Part shown: in pieces, positions 1 to 12,000 of the stretch
How the letters are laid out: every line of letters begins with the position of its first letter
Numbering within the stretch: the stretch's first letter is position 1
Assembly: GCA_950022655.1 (NCBI GenBank)
Contig: OX465581.1
Span: forward strand, 28,305,300-28,369,299
Length of the DNA: 64,000 nt
Source: Alentia gelatinosa
Lineage: Eukaryota; Annelida; Polychaeta; Phyllodocida; Polynoidae
Direction: 5' to 3'
The notes under the pieces: generated by a model
Seen by the model: the letters and a program-made list of their open reading frames with translations, nothing else
Told to the model about the DNA's origin: nothing
Databases searched by the model: none
Made by a program: the position numbers and the translations under genes

Positions 1-1680
1 CAACAAAGAAAGGTTATATTACCTTCAGCTCCCGCATTACTACGCCGATGTATAGCGGGCCTGCACCGTATCTATTTCTTCTGGTCGCCTAGACGTGCAT
101 GTCGCTTTATATGACAAACACGTTAGACCGTATGAAGGATAACCGCATTTATTATCCTTTCCAAAATGGTATAACCAAAAAAAACTCAACAACTTCCCAA
201 ATCAGGTTGGGCTTTATTTGGTGATGCATCAGTAACAGCGTTTCAACAGGGTAAATTCGCCTTTGCCAAGTATTGTTATTCTTTATCAATGGATAGTATG
301 CGGGATTCGAACGGGATGACATATGTTCGATATCACAGGTATTCTTTTAGTATAGTCGTATATTTCAAATGACAAGTCCGTCTCACAGGTAATATGCTAC
401 TTTTAAGCCCTCCTCCCACGAACATGTACTCGGATTAAGTGTATTCCAATTACATAAAGCTCGAGTAACCTGGAAAAATCCTAGAAAAAGACCCTTATTT
501 TGGAGTTCAACGGACCTCCACTTGAAAGATGAATGAAGACTCAGGTTTCTGTGTTTCAGTGGGAAATTCCAAGGATTCATTCATTAAAAATGTCTAAGGC
601 TATTACATTTGCGATTATTATCATGGGGACCTAAAAGCGGACGAAATTGTCAACGGGTACGCACTTGCCAAATATACCAACATCAACGATGTATCGTGCA
701 TTACAAGCCATTGTAGAATCAATTGCAATTAGGAAGCCATTCTAGCTATTGAAAGTTGGGGTGCGGTACGGCAGACTACTCGCTTCGCCCCAAACTGCCA
801 GTTTATATCTTGATCCATAACTGGCAGATCCGAATCTTATTTAGTCCCTCAGCATATATCACTTTGTTAGGCAATATATGAAGTGACTAAAAACCTGACA
901 GATACGCATAAAGTTATTCTCTGAAATGAGAAACTTAATCGGGCGGGAGGCCGTCGATAAAAGCAATTTGCGCCGAGTAAAATGAAGCGTTGCCACTACG
1001 AGTTTGATGTGAATGGGCCTGGGATGGAGGTCCCATTGATTCGATGTTTCTAATTATCACGGGAAGGAGCAGCTTCTCATTTGGTGTTGTTTGACGTCAG
1101 ATTAATCCATCGTCCTGCCGAAAGGCTATATCGACAGTCCACACTCAGCACAAATCCATCCCCAAAAGGTACCCATTGAGGCACTTGGTGAGACCCAAAC
1201 AGACCCACTGAAACTCACCAATACACACAATGAAACATAAAATGACGATAACACATATAGGAACGTGTTACATATACATTTATACAAACATATGCATACA
1301 CATGAGACACAGACATACATGTATAAAGAGTACACTTTCCACATAACGACTATCTCGTGTATACATCCACTATGACGCCATTGCGGACATTTTGAGTCCG
1401 AAAACTTTTCTGTATTTTATGTTTAAAAATGTTCAGTAATATGACCACTTCGCTAATGCTACCATCTCGCTTAACGACCACTATTTTGAAGACCGAAATA
1501 TCAAAATTGGTCTTACGAATGCTACAAGATGCATGTCCACGGCCTGGATCTTTGTGTTGTAGGGGGTTGAACCAATGGGATTCGGAATAGCAGCAGTCAA
1601 TGGTTGTGAAGGATATATATATATAAACCATCCATTCTTCATAAACGCATCCGTCCAGATACTTGGTGAGATCCAATCAA
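1..1680. other. Unassigned AT-rich sequence, no gene seen
   Basis: The open frames here are at most about 108 codons and none resembles a known family. A short TA dinucleotide run lies near 1615-1625. I see no splice-bounded coding signal and no RNA gene. A GGTTCGAAT-like word near 305-316 (minus strand) has no matching A box upstream, so it is not a tRNA gene. Confidence 0.6.
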
Positions 1681-1692
1681 AGAGTAGCAAAG

Positions 1693-1931
1693 TTTGTTGT
1701 TTGTTTGTTTGTTTGTTTGGGTAGTTTAATATCTAATACTTACTTACTTACTTTGGGTTTGATCGAACCTATAAGATGAACTCAGATTTGAAATCTCACT
1801 CCTACACATTTACGAGGTCAGAATTCTTTTACTTCCCACACCACATAGACATGGTATGAGAAGGATTTGCCTTTGATATAGCAGTAAACCTACCACTGCT
1901 TGGTGTAAAGGAGAAAAGTGGATGCAATGGG
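1693..1931 (-). mobile_element. SINE copy 1, 5'-truncated, with 12-bp target duplication
   Basis: This copy lies between direct repeats AGAGTAGCAAAG (1681-1692 and 1932-1943), a target-site duplication of 12 bp. Its plus-strand left end is a run of TTTG units, which is the (CAAA)n tail of a minus-strand element. The body shares the words CTTTTACTTCCCACACCACA and GATATAGCAGTAAA with the copies at 28.0 and 40.2 kb. The tRNA-like head found in those copies is absent, so this insertion is 5' truncated. The tail side reads GGGTAGTTTAAT, closer to the 40-bp micro-insertions at 17.5, 24.5 and 61.2 kb than to the longer SINEs. It would be mobilised in trans by a LINE. Confidence 0.85.
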
Positions 1932-1943
1932 AGAGTAGCAAAG

Positions 1944-4900
1944 AGCCATCCAAAAACATAAATGTATACATTATAGAAAAACAACGGGACACACTGTAAC
2001 ACCTTCGAACATGTATCAAAATGCACACACATAAAGATGAATATGCACTGAATATAAAACAGTTATTCCACCAAAACAAAGATACCCACCCAGACACTTT
2101 AATTCAAACAGAGTAGCAGACAGATATACCAATACTACCTATAGATGTGCACATATATAGGCAGATGTCCAAACACATACTACAGCACCCATATAGACAT
2201 ACGTATTTAGAAGCACCACCTACATATCTCCCAACAGGCACATAATATCTATAGTCAGCGCCGAGAAAACGATGACCTCCGTACACGGCAACGTTATTCG
2301 CAGCTTTCTGCGTCGTACTCAAAAGTAGACATCCACGGGAGACACTGGCTCGAGATATTCGTCGCTAAGGGGCAGGACTAATTATTGCTGTAATTCCAGT
2401 CGCAATCCTACCCCTGCATGGATCGGGGCTGTGCTCGCCAACAACGTAATGATACATCAAAGGCCCCAGTGTCCTTCTCCGAGGAGTGGCAGGAAATATC
2501 GCGAATGTGCCATCCTGGGGAAACGTCACGATGTATCAATCTCCTATACGGCGCCTTTAAGGAAGGAGCATACAAGCTATAACATATAATGTTTACAAGC
2601 TTGCAGCAGCCAGCGCATGGAGAGGTGCCCGTTTTGGGCAGCATGGGAAAGCCCGAAGGAATGACGGTTTGCCCGAAGTCGTACCAACAGCTTAAACAAT
2701 ATTACCACGACGCCGTCGAATCAAGAGTGATGGACGTAGTAGGAAAACTATGTGGGACAGCTGGAATGTAAACCCTGCATCCTTAATTCCTCCTATCAAG
2801 TGAGAAAAAAAGAAACATAAACTAAAAGACGGGTAATGTTCAAGTGGCACGGGGAACGATTGAGAGGAACAGAAGAGGGGCAGCTAGTTACTAATGAATG
2901 CAAGTCTATCGGAGGATTACGCAAAGGCAAAGATAGGTGGACTGGCAAGTTGAGGGTGGCAAGGAGAAAGCTTGAGGGAATTTTGTAGCTGGGAGTAATA
3001 AGTATCAGTGTTTTAGAGGGAGAACTTGGGGAAAGAATATGTACGGGTCGGTGGGCAGAAGCACTCAGAGAGTGGGGTTAAAGTAGATATAGGATGGAAC
3101 AACAACGGGGTACAAACCTACCATCTACGCTCGGAGCCAGCTGTTGCTGAATATTACCAATAGTCTTCTCTAAGATTGATCGAAACCTGTCTTACCCGAC
3201 CCCGCACCCCCCGCCGACCCCTGGCCGTTGCCCAGCTGGGCGAGCAGCTCACACGACACCATGCGAGCGATTCAGCCCGGGATAAATCTGAAGCGCCGGC
3301 CTCCATATATTTTTTCTCCGGTCGTCCTGAGTGTATCATAAGTCACGCTGGAAGAAGATTCGCTAACGCGGTTGTTCCCAGGAGGTTCTTGAGGCACCCT
3401 GCGGCGCCCGGGGGAGCATAGGGTGCGCTATTGTTACACAGATATGAGGGAGCTACAGGCTGAGACTGCTGTAATCCAAGGTTTATTGATTGGAAATCAA
3501 AGCGTCTGTTTTATACCCAGGGAATGGAACGCACATCATTGCCACAGAATGTCAAACAAGGGACCACCCTCTCAAGAATATCAGGCGTATCATTAATGAA
3601 GGGAAGCAGAATCAATAGTTGTTTCCGTCTAATATCGACGACAAACTTGATAAATAATGATACAATGTATGTGTTGGTTTGATAGCAACTCGACTATAAC
3701 ACATGACAAATGAACGGAGTAATCTAATACCGAACATGAAACTACCGAGCGATGTGAGCAAATGTTTGCATAATCTGAATTATGATCTGAAGTCTGTGGA
3801 AGAAATTCAAAAGACCTCAATCGATGCAATCTTTCTAAAATAGAAATAGCTGCGTAGCTTTGATTAATAATGATTCCATTGAAGAGAGTATTAATGTCTT
3901 CCCTGTTTATATTTTCACAGGGAAAATGTCCATAGATTATTTGGATTATTTTGTGAGAATTAAACTAGGCCTTGCACTCTGAACCTCTGGTGATCTATGT
4001 CCGCCGCGAGGTAAAATAAAATCATTAACAGATGCTAAGTATGCTAATCTATATATCTCTTCAATAGAAGTTGACCATTGGTTTTCATATTCTGACTGAA
4101 TCAAGGGACCAAATACTTGGAAGGATTTCAAGTGGTAATTACCGGGAAAATTACAAGAAATAACACCTGTAAAATAGAAGAAAGCTACGAACCCTTGCAT
4201 TGTGTTATCATCTTAGACAGACAAAATAGCGAGCCGGCTTAATGCAGATCAACGTAACATGCCTTCCTCAAGTAATCAAACATGTGTGATTTCAAATGAT
4301 GCAGTTTTTGTTATCTGTTAAAGTAAAGAACATATGGATCCCCTATCATCTAAGTGACTTCCCGTTTTACATAAGTGCCATCAACACCCATCAAACTCCT
4401 ATTCAATTTATTCCCTTTAATGGAGTGCATGATAAGCTGTTTGACAATGTCGGCGCGTAGGAGAGCTTGGGTCATTAGCTTACAGACAAGTAGTCTGTTT
4501 TCATAACGTAAATGAATTATTTCAGAAAGAGACGTATTCCAGTTCCGCTTTAGAGGTAATTCTATTTCAATATCAGGAATGCACATGCTCCTCCCTTTTG
4601 TCTTTCTTGAAATATCATTACAGCATTCAATCCCATCTTTTTCCATCGACTATTTCCTTTGGTAAAAACTTTTCTTTCGACTATAGGATTTCAAAATGCT
4701 GAAATGAGATTCTAGAGTACACATCGTTGACTGCCAGTATAATACATATGTATCACTTTAACGAAATCTATGTTTTCCATTATAGCCTTAATACGTATCT
4801 GGCTCAGTATCAAGGATTATGATGATATAAGAGCCAATATGATGCATTCTTATATAATCACCCTGATATGAAAAGGGCCCGTTTTAGCCTTCACCACGGC

Positions 4901-6565
4901 GAAGGCTGGATAATCAGGTAGCACGTGCCTTTACAGCGGTGCCGGACGGAAGAGGAAGCGAGCCTCGGGCTCTATGTCTTAAGGTGAATCAATACCAGGT
5001 GTCAGTAGCCGACGAGTGTCGTCAAGAGGAGGCGAACACTGAGAATCCTATGTAAACAGTAGCCGTGAAATCGATGCCAACTCAACAACGCCACAGCTCA
5101 GCCCGAACATGGGGATAAGCGGCATGGGTAGAGAACTCTAAGGTTGCATTGTGCTTTAAGCCAACGACTGCCCGTTAGGAATACTGTGTATGCGCAACGC
5201 AGGTATTTCTTACACTTCATCATTCGCAATTAGGCCCCTGCAATTTGTATTGAATAATTTGAAATCTTGAATTTATATCTCACATTTCGACATTCTCTTA
5301 GGCCTACTAACTTTTTTGACCGTTCCTAAACCTTTACTCCCTGCCAATTACCTTTTTCACCACAGAATTTTTTTTCCGACAGCCGAATCCAAGACCAAGA
5401 ACATGTTTTTGAAAGCTAATTTTACTTCCACGGTTTCGTATACATGGTCAAATGGATGCCCGAATTGAAGAAGGCGAACGTGATTTGCCTATCTCCTCAT
5501 TCATGCTAAAAACTAAATCGGTATTTTTTAACAGGACAGGTCCCGATATACATTAATATTCTTTGATAAAGGATCTGCCTTGACGAAGCGGCAGCCTCCG
5601 GGAATGACGATTGAAAAACATAATGAGCTCGTTTTTGTATTGTCCTCCTTCCTCACCAACAAAAACCTAGATTGCTTATTTATCAGATCATTTCTATGGT
5701 GTATTAGTATTGTTGGATAAACGACCCTTGCTGAGCAGAATGACAAAAAGGTAGCACGCTATCCTCAAGCGCGTCCGCCTGCCTGGTTCCACCCGATGAA
5801 ATGAAAAAAGAGAACCTATGCAGCTGTCGAGGAATGAGGACAGTTTGACTTGGCTCGCTTGTAATTTGACTTGGGACCTTTTTCCTACATGTGGTCCCCA
5901 CTGCGTAGGCGGTAGGGACGAGTCGCTGCCCACAACCACCAAACATCGTCTAATGCTATGCAAATTGGAAATATGCAAACTTAAGAGGGCCGCGTGTCTG
6001 TTCCTTCGATCGAGGCAATCTCCTGTGCTTCTTCCCGGCACTCGTATGGCCGGTGTGGAGTGGGGCGGTCGTTCTAACCCAATCACTGTCTAAGATGAGG
6101 AAAGCTTTTTCCTTTGAGAGAGGAAGAAACGTCGACATGGTGCACGCTCGATAGACCAGGGTGTAAGATGCTTGCCACTCAGCGTATCGCGGTAATAGCT
6201 ATTGCAGGGGTCATTTCAACCAAAGAGCTATTAGTTAGTCAAGCTGTGATCCTTCTTCTCGTCAATACGTGGTGATATCATGTCTGCATTTGTCACTAAT
6301 ATCCTAGTTTCAGGGTTCCATACTTCATACGAAAAGTACGAAACTTCCAGAAAACCTCACCATAAATGTATTGTGTTCCCCTGAGAAAAGCAAAATCTGT
6401 TTCTTATCAAGACATATTTATTCAACAATAGAAATGATGAGCATTCGTCCCTGGGTGATCTTCCGGTGATCTTCCGTACAACATCGGGCTTAACACTGAC
6501 GCATAGCGGGTACATATTTACATTGGAGGGGTTACATATACAATATAGGACTAGACAATAACAAG
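1944..6565. other. Unassigned sequence, no gene seen
   Basis: About 4.6 kb with no recognisable protein, RNA gene or repeat boundary. A short plus-strand frame at 2589-2771 ends in a plausible-looking helical peptide but has no family resemblance. A GC-rich pocket (3180-3420) holds a TTGCCCAGCTGG word followed about 40 bases later by GATTCAGCCC. This could be a decayed tRNA-like SINE head (A and B box), but the match is too weak to call. Confidence 0.5.
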
Positions 6566-6910
6566 TAATTATATAGAACGTCCTGACCATGCTGTACTAT
6601 TCACAGAACGAGATGATAATTTACAGTTTGTACGGACCGAGGCATTTATGCCGAGGTCCGTACAAACTGTAAATTATCATCGAGTTCTGTGAATTGTATA
6701 AGCATGGTTGGACGTTATATATTTACTATATACCCAAAATTTTAAAAAAAATCAATTTAAAAAAAAATTAATTTCAATTTTTTTTTAATAAATGTGTATG
6801 GCCAGGTGGTCCGTATTTTAGTGTACGGACCGGCGGTCCGTACAGTATTTTTACGTCATATGCCGAAACGGTGTGTATCTACAGTATATACGGCATGGGT
6901 ATATAGTAAA
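6566..6910 (+). mobile_element. Foldback element family A, copy A1 (non-autonomous)
   Basis: A 345-bp element with no coding capacity. It aligns almost end to end with copy A2 at 20354-20695, and the two share start (TAATTATATAG) and end (TATATAGTAAA) while their flanks differ. The left part (6570-6721) is a palindrome. The right part (6722-6910) is bounded by the 14-bp perfect inverted repeats TTTACTATATACCC (6722-6735) and GGGTATATAGTAAA (6897-6910). The word GGTCCGTA(C) or its complement occurs five times: twice flanking the palindrome centre and three times near 6808-6843. No target duplication is obvious, so the mobilising enzyme is unknown. The inverted repeats suggest a DNA transposon, which is inference. 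Confidence 0.8.
6570..6721. repeat. Large palindrome (hairpin) of family A element
   Basis: Inverted arms of about 75 bases run from TATATAGAACGTCC to GGACGTTATATA around the centre GGCAT-TT-ATGCC (6641-6652). They match at roughly 85-90 percent by eye with a few small indels. Such a palindrome would form a long hairpin in single-stranded DNA or RNA. Confidence 0.85.
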
Positions 6911-9900
6911 GGGCATTATATATATTCCGATCACAGAGAGAAATCACAAGTGCGGAAATTAAGCTACATATTCTTTTATATTTGTTAAAAAAATATATCT
7001 ATATCTCTTCAGTTGTAAACTATGTGGAAGTCTATCCTAGAGCTTAGTAGAATAAAGCACTTTTTTAAAACTTGTCCGTATTTGGGGTTTTTTTCAACTT
7101 GAGGTAAGTATACATACGAGAGAGCAGTCGGTGTCATGGACCTCATGTGTCAATATATGACTGGGTTTATCAGATTATATGTCTGGACCTATACCCAACG
7201 TTACTCTGCTTTATGCAAAATTGAATTTCCATTATGCTTAACAGTGAATTCCCTTTCCATTATGCTTTTGGAATCAGCCTAGTGCTACTATCGGGATGGA
7301 TGCAGGTGCACTTGAATGACAGGGCGTGTCTTGTTTGTTAGGGCGTATCAATAATAAACGCTATATGCACCTAAAATAAGCTTGGCTTGGTTTTGTGTAT
7401 TCTATACTGACGGCATAGGAATGCATCTGTGTCTCACTAAATATGCAATGAGAATGACAATGTCTTGTATTTGGTAGAATCTATAGAATATCCTTGGTGT
7501 CTCTACAGCGCTACCATCATCGACGGGAGCGTTTTGCACCAACTGGTTGCGTGAAAAAAATGCGCACGGTCGACAGTAATGCGACTGAGGAGTGACGGCC
7601 GTGCGTGGCCGGATGTCGGCAGTGTGCGGGTTCTAATTGAGCCGACAGTGACAGCACCGGGCACAGCAAGCTACACCAGGCCCAAGATGAGAGCCTAGCT
7701 TTGCTCCCTTGGTTTCCGATATACATCACTACATTAGGAATACCGCTGGCGGGCACAGGCAACAGGCCATGCGATCGACTCCTTTGGGTTTTTAAATGCG
7801 CGTGTCGTTTCGAAAGTAACGCATTGCTGCGACGGAAACTTCAAAGGCCAGAAGTATAAGCATACTACAGCAAAAACAAAAAGATACTTACCAGTAGACC
7901 AATACTTTATCTCTGCACTGTGCATGCATTAATGCAAATGCACCAAACGTCTTCCGGAAGCTCTTGAGTTGCCTAAGCTTATAGGAGAGGCTTTTAAAAC
8001 GGTCTTAGACTATGAATGGTCTCTAATATTGTTGAAGGTGCCACTGGATTTGCATGCTTAGTCTTTGTTGACCAATGGAAAATGGTCCAGGTTTCTCCAC
8101 ATGAATGGATAAAGGCTGACAGGACACCGCTAATAATAACACAGCCTGAAATAGCAGAACAATCCTCTGAACCATATAAAATCCAAGTCACAGCATGCCA
8201 CTTCCAGAAGACCTGTGGGTCACTGTTGATACAGACCCTCTTCAGCAGGAGAGTGACGGGTGCTGAACTGGCGTCTGAAGGCGCCAGGCTATGAGCAGCT
8301 CCGAGGCGATCAGAAGACGGATCTCTGAGTGGTCGATCCAGACAGCCCGTCCGATTATATATCCACGTACATATCTACACTCATACCGCGAGGCGTGCTG
8401 CAGAGGCAATGCCCTGTTATTGCTGGAACCGCTCTGGAAGCGACAGCAGCAAGCTCTGACGACGCTCACTCTACTATCAAAGGGATCCTCTGCTCCTGCC
8501 TCCCGTGCTCTGCGGGGCCAGTCGGCGTGCGGCGGTGGGGTGCGAATGTCGGTGTCAGTGGCGGTGCTGGAAGAGCGGTGCTGGCGGGCGTGAGATGGCC
8601 GATGACATTATACTGATTGGAGGAGCATGGGCCTATAGCGGCTGCTGAGGGGGTAGGTCGCAGTGGTTGCAACTGACCTTTATTCCCCTGTTCCCTACCC
8701 TCTCCACAACACCACCAAACTATCCAAGGCGTAGTCGCCTGATTGATGCAGTCGCCATACTGACAGTCTACTCCACAAACTTAATCCACCATGGGACGGC
8801 GGTGGGAGAGGGTTGGAGGCCAGGGCCACCCCTTCCCCACAGCCCATCCTCCCTTCTGTCCCCCTTCTCAGCGCACTGCTCTATTGATCTTGGTCCTTGC
8901 TCGCCACTCCTGACTGATTCGCCAAATCACAGCAGGATACCATCCCAATTTATCAAATGGAAGACGGGACTTTCTCTTTTTTTTTTAAAACCAAATATCC
9001 AGGGTGGAGCAGAAGCTGGATAGCAACCTCCTATCGAAGAACAATTTCCCGACGTAGGGCATTCAGTTCACATCCACCATTACATTTACCACACTGACAA
9101 AAAAGCAATAGTTGCTTCGGGTGGGAAATGTGGGTATTTATGACTTCTGGATGTGCGGGCGGTAGTAATGATAGATGGGGCGACTGGCCGCCTGGCGCAC
9201 CCAGGTCACGGCGCCTCCCTAAGTTTGTTACGGCACCAGAGTAAAGTCAGTTAGGGCCCAAACGTAAGTTGTATTAAGGCCAGGACTGTAGCCGTGCTCA
9301 CTGGGTCTGGCTTTTGGAAGCCGACTGATGAAAACACTACGGTCGCAGAATACTGATGTGACAGTGTGTGGCAGCCTTGAAGTTTATCGACTATAATCAT
9401 AATGATGTAATACTGGACAAGAGGTGTCAGATATTGCTACAAGTCAACAGCAAATGTCCTATATCATAGCCTAGAGCAAATGATTATTCTAGGCATAAGC
9501 TGAAATACTTGACTCTGATTAGGATGCCCCTCCTTGCTTACTGAAATTAAAGTGCCCTATTTGTCTGTACGAGACTATTTCCCACTTTTGATGGGCTTGT
9601 AACACTCATTATTGCGCTCCCCTAATGAGGCCTTTGTATAAAATGACATGAATTCTGCTCGCATGAGTAGGTGTAATTTGTTTCCTTGGCTCTAGTAATA
9701 CATCAGGCTCTGTAAAAACGTGCTAATGATCAAATGGGAGTATTTGATATCAATCTTTACTGCCTTGATTGTCAACATGCCTAGCGTGTAATGGCTGATG
9801 ATGGAAATACAACTGATTGCCAGATCATCACTCCATAAGGAATCCACGATCCATTCCTGCAATGGGTATCGGTTGCAAATAACGTGGAAAGCCCCGGGTA

Positions 9901-10780
9901 GTGATTGGCCTGTGTTAAAATGAGATTTCATAGAGACCATGTAATGTGTTGGTTTTAAACTACTAGGCTCACGATACTGGAAGGTCTAACCATTGAGATC
10001 AGGGACCTGTTTCAGTAGGCTCGTGACATTAGGCCTAGACAGACATCAACAGCGGCACCAACAGTGCAAGCAACAGCGGAAAAAGACTAGCAAATATCAG
10101 AGCATGGGAGTGGCCAATCTTCTTCATATTTGGGACGATTATAGGTTATATGTATCCCCTACCCATGGTAATGTCATTGCTTAATTCCTGCGAGAAATGA
10201 GTGAAACTCGGCGTGTCATCGATTTCAATCTTGTGATCTGTCCGTATGGTGTCACAGACGCCATCTAGACATGTCACGAAACTACTGAAACAGGTCCCAG
10301 ATGACTGGATTCTTCTACCGCAAAGATGTGTCAAAGCAGGGAACAAATTGTTTGTCAACTCATGTTATACCAAACGTATATAGTCCGGGGCCGGGTGATG
10401 GACGGATATACAGAGGAATCCCAAGAGCGTTAAACTTTATATGGCATGGCAATTGACAGATCATAGCAGGGGGCTAAAAAGAGGGGGGCTCCAGTCGCTA
10501 TTCAGCACCACAGGATGTCTGTCTTGGTGGCATCATGAATATGCTGAGGGCCAATCAGCACAACTCCATAATTACGTCTTACCTAGATTGCAATACCTTT
10601 AATGGGGAGTATAGAAAAGTGACGGCTGATTAGTAAAAATCATTTCTTAGACAAAAGAATACACGCGTTCAGCTTAGGAGGGCCTGCGGGACGATAAACT
10701 ACCCCTACCTACCAACCTACCTATGGAACGAGTCAATATCACTATGCTACTCTACCCCCCGACAACAAATCGCCTGATGA
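6911..10780. other. Unassigned sequence, no gene identified
   Basis: No recognisable gene or repeat. The plus-strand frame at 8016-8294 (92 codons) has a rather protein-like opening (MVSNIVEGATGFACLVFVDQ) with an aromatic-rich segment ending in HEWI. I cannot assign it and it may be chance. GC-rich pockets lie near 7560-7680 and 8270-8640. Confidence 0.5.
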
Positions 10781-12000
10781 CGTGGATTCGAATTGCAAGA
10801 CCTCCGTGCTGCTGTTGACTAGTAGTTGGGTAATGGGGTTGGAGATTGGGGGCCCCCATACGGGTAACGGTAATCGTTATTTGGATGTCTGGTGCCTAAG
10901 GGCACGTCTTTTGATTGGAGCGACCCCTGGACGTGCCGTATCATCTTCCTATGGACCTCACACGATGGATCCACCGCCATTCAAAGAGAGTGCTTTGACA
11001 TGCAGCCTGTTGAAAACAGTGGTCATAAATCCGACACACGTGAACAATATAAACAAAGGGCACCTCTCCCGACCAAGCACGGCAGGCACCCGGCCAAGCA
11101 TAGCAGATATCCTGTCATGTTGCACCCCTTCATCACTTTGTTCCACGGAACTCTTGCGAGAGAAGAACCCTAACGAGATACGAGACAGCATCCATGTGCA
11201 GTGGAGCTAAGTAAATTATGACGACTTTTGGTGCCACTACACGTGCATGGTGATTGGCATCTACTGCCTGTGACAGCACATACGTCAGAATCAACTAGGG
11301 CTGACGGGCCACGAGGGGATACCGAGGTAAGGGTTTGTGCCTGAAGCGCCCTCATGCACCACTCACACTTGTTGCGTCAACTGAAAAGGCCTCTCCAACC
11401 ATGGAGGACGGTGCAATATTTGACCGCTATATACCTTCCACCACCTCTGCGTGGCCATCAGCGCCTATCCCAGGCCCTGAACCAGGCGGGTCCGGCGGGA
11501 CCTGGGGGTGAAGGGGTGGAGGAGTCGGTGGTTGACGGGGGGAGACAGGCGTGGGATATCCTCGTATTGAATGATTCATGAGCGGGCGTAGGGCTCCGGG
11601 CATGCATTATAAAACACACGGCCCATTTGTTCCGGGGCAGGATCCATAAACACGGGTGGGGCCTGAATATTCCGGTCTTCCTGTATGGCCGAACCACCCA
11701 CACTTCATCCGGTATGGCGATACAGGGGCTAGTCCACCCGCCCGGCTCCCTGCCTGCCCGTCGACCGCCCTCTTCGGAGCCCTCCCCGCCCTCTGCACTG
11801 ACAAGCGGGACATGGCATTTAGCTCTACCTCCGCCCCTCACCCGCCTATAACTGAAGGTACAAGGCCCCTGGGTTCCTTACTCCCACCCTTCGATGCTTT
11901 TAGGCTCCACCCCAACACTGTATGGCCCTCCCACCGTGAAACCAGTACGTAGCCATCGGTATTAAGTCCTGCTCGATGCAGGCCCAACCCCACTCATACT
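10781..12000. other. GC-rich stretch with long chance-like open frames, no gene called
   Basis: Base composition shifts to GC-rich, with open frames of up to 142 codons (10782-11210, plus) and 127 codons (11458-11841, minus). Overlapping long frames on both strands are expected in GC-rich DNA with few stop codons. None of the translations resembles a protein family. It could be a CpG-island-like or unmethylated segment near a gene outside the window. Confidence 0.45.

Noticed and set aside
298..320. GGTTCGAAT-like B box on the minus strand, possible tRNA gene
   Set aside because: No A box or acceptor-stem complementarity is found upstream at the right distance.
8016..8294. Host coding exon
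   Set aside because: The opening looks protein-like, but there is no family match and no supporting splice structure; it is left as an unassigned frame.
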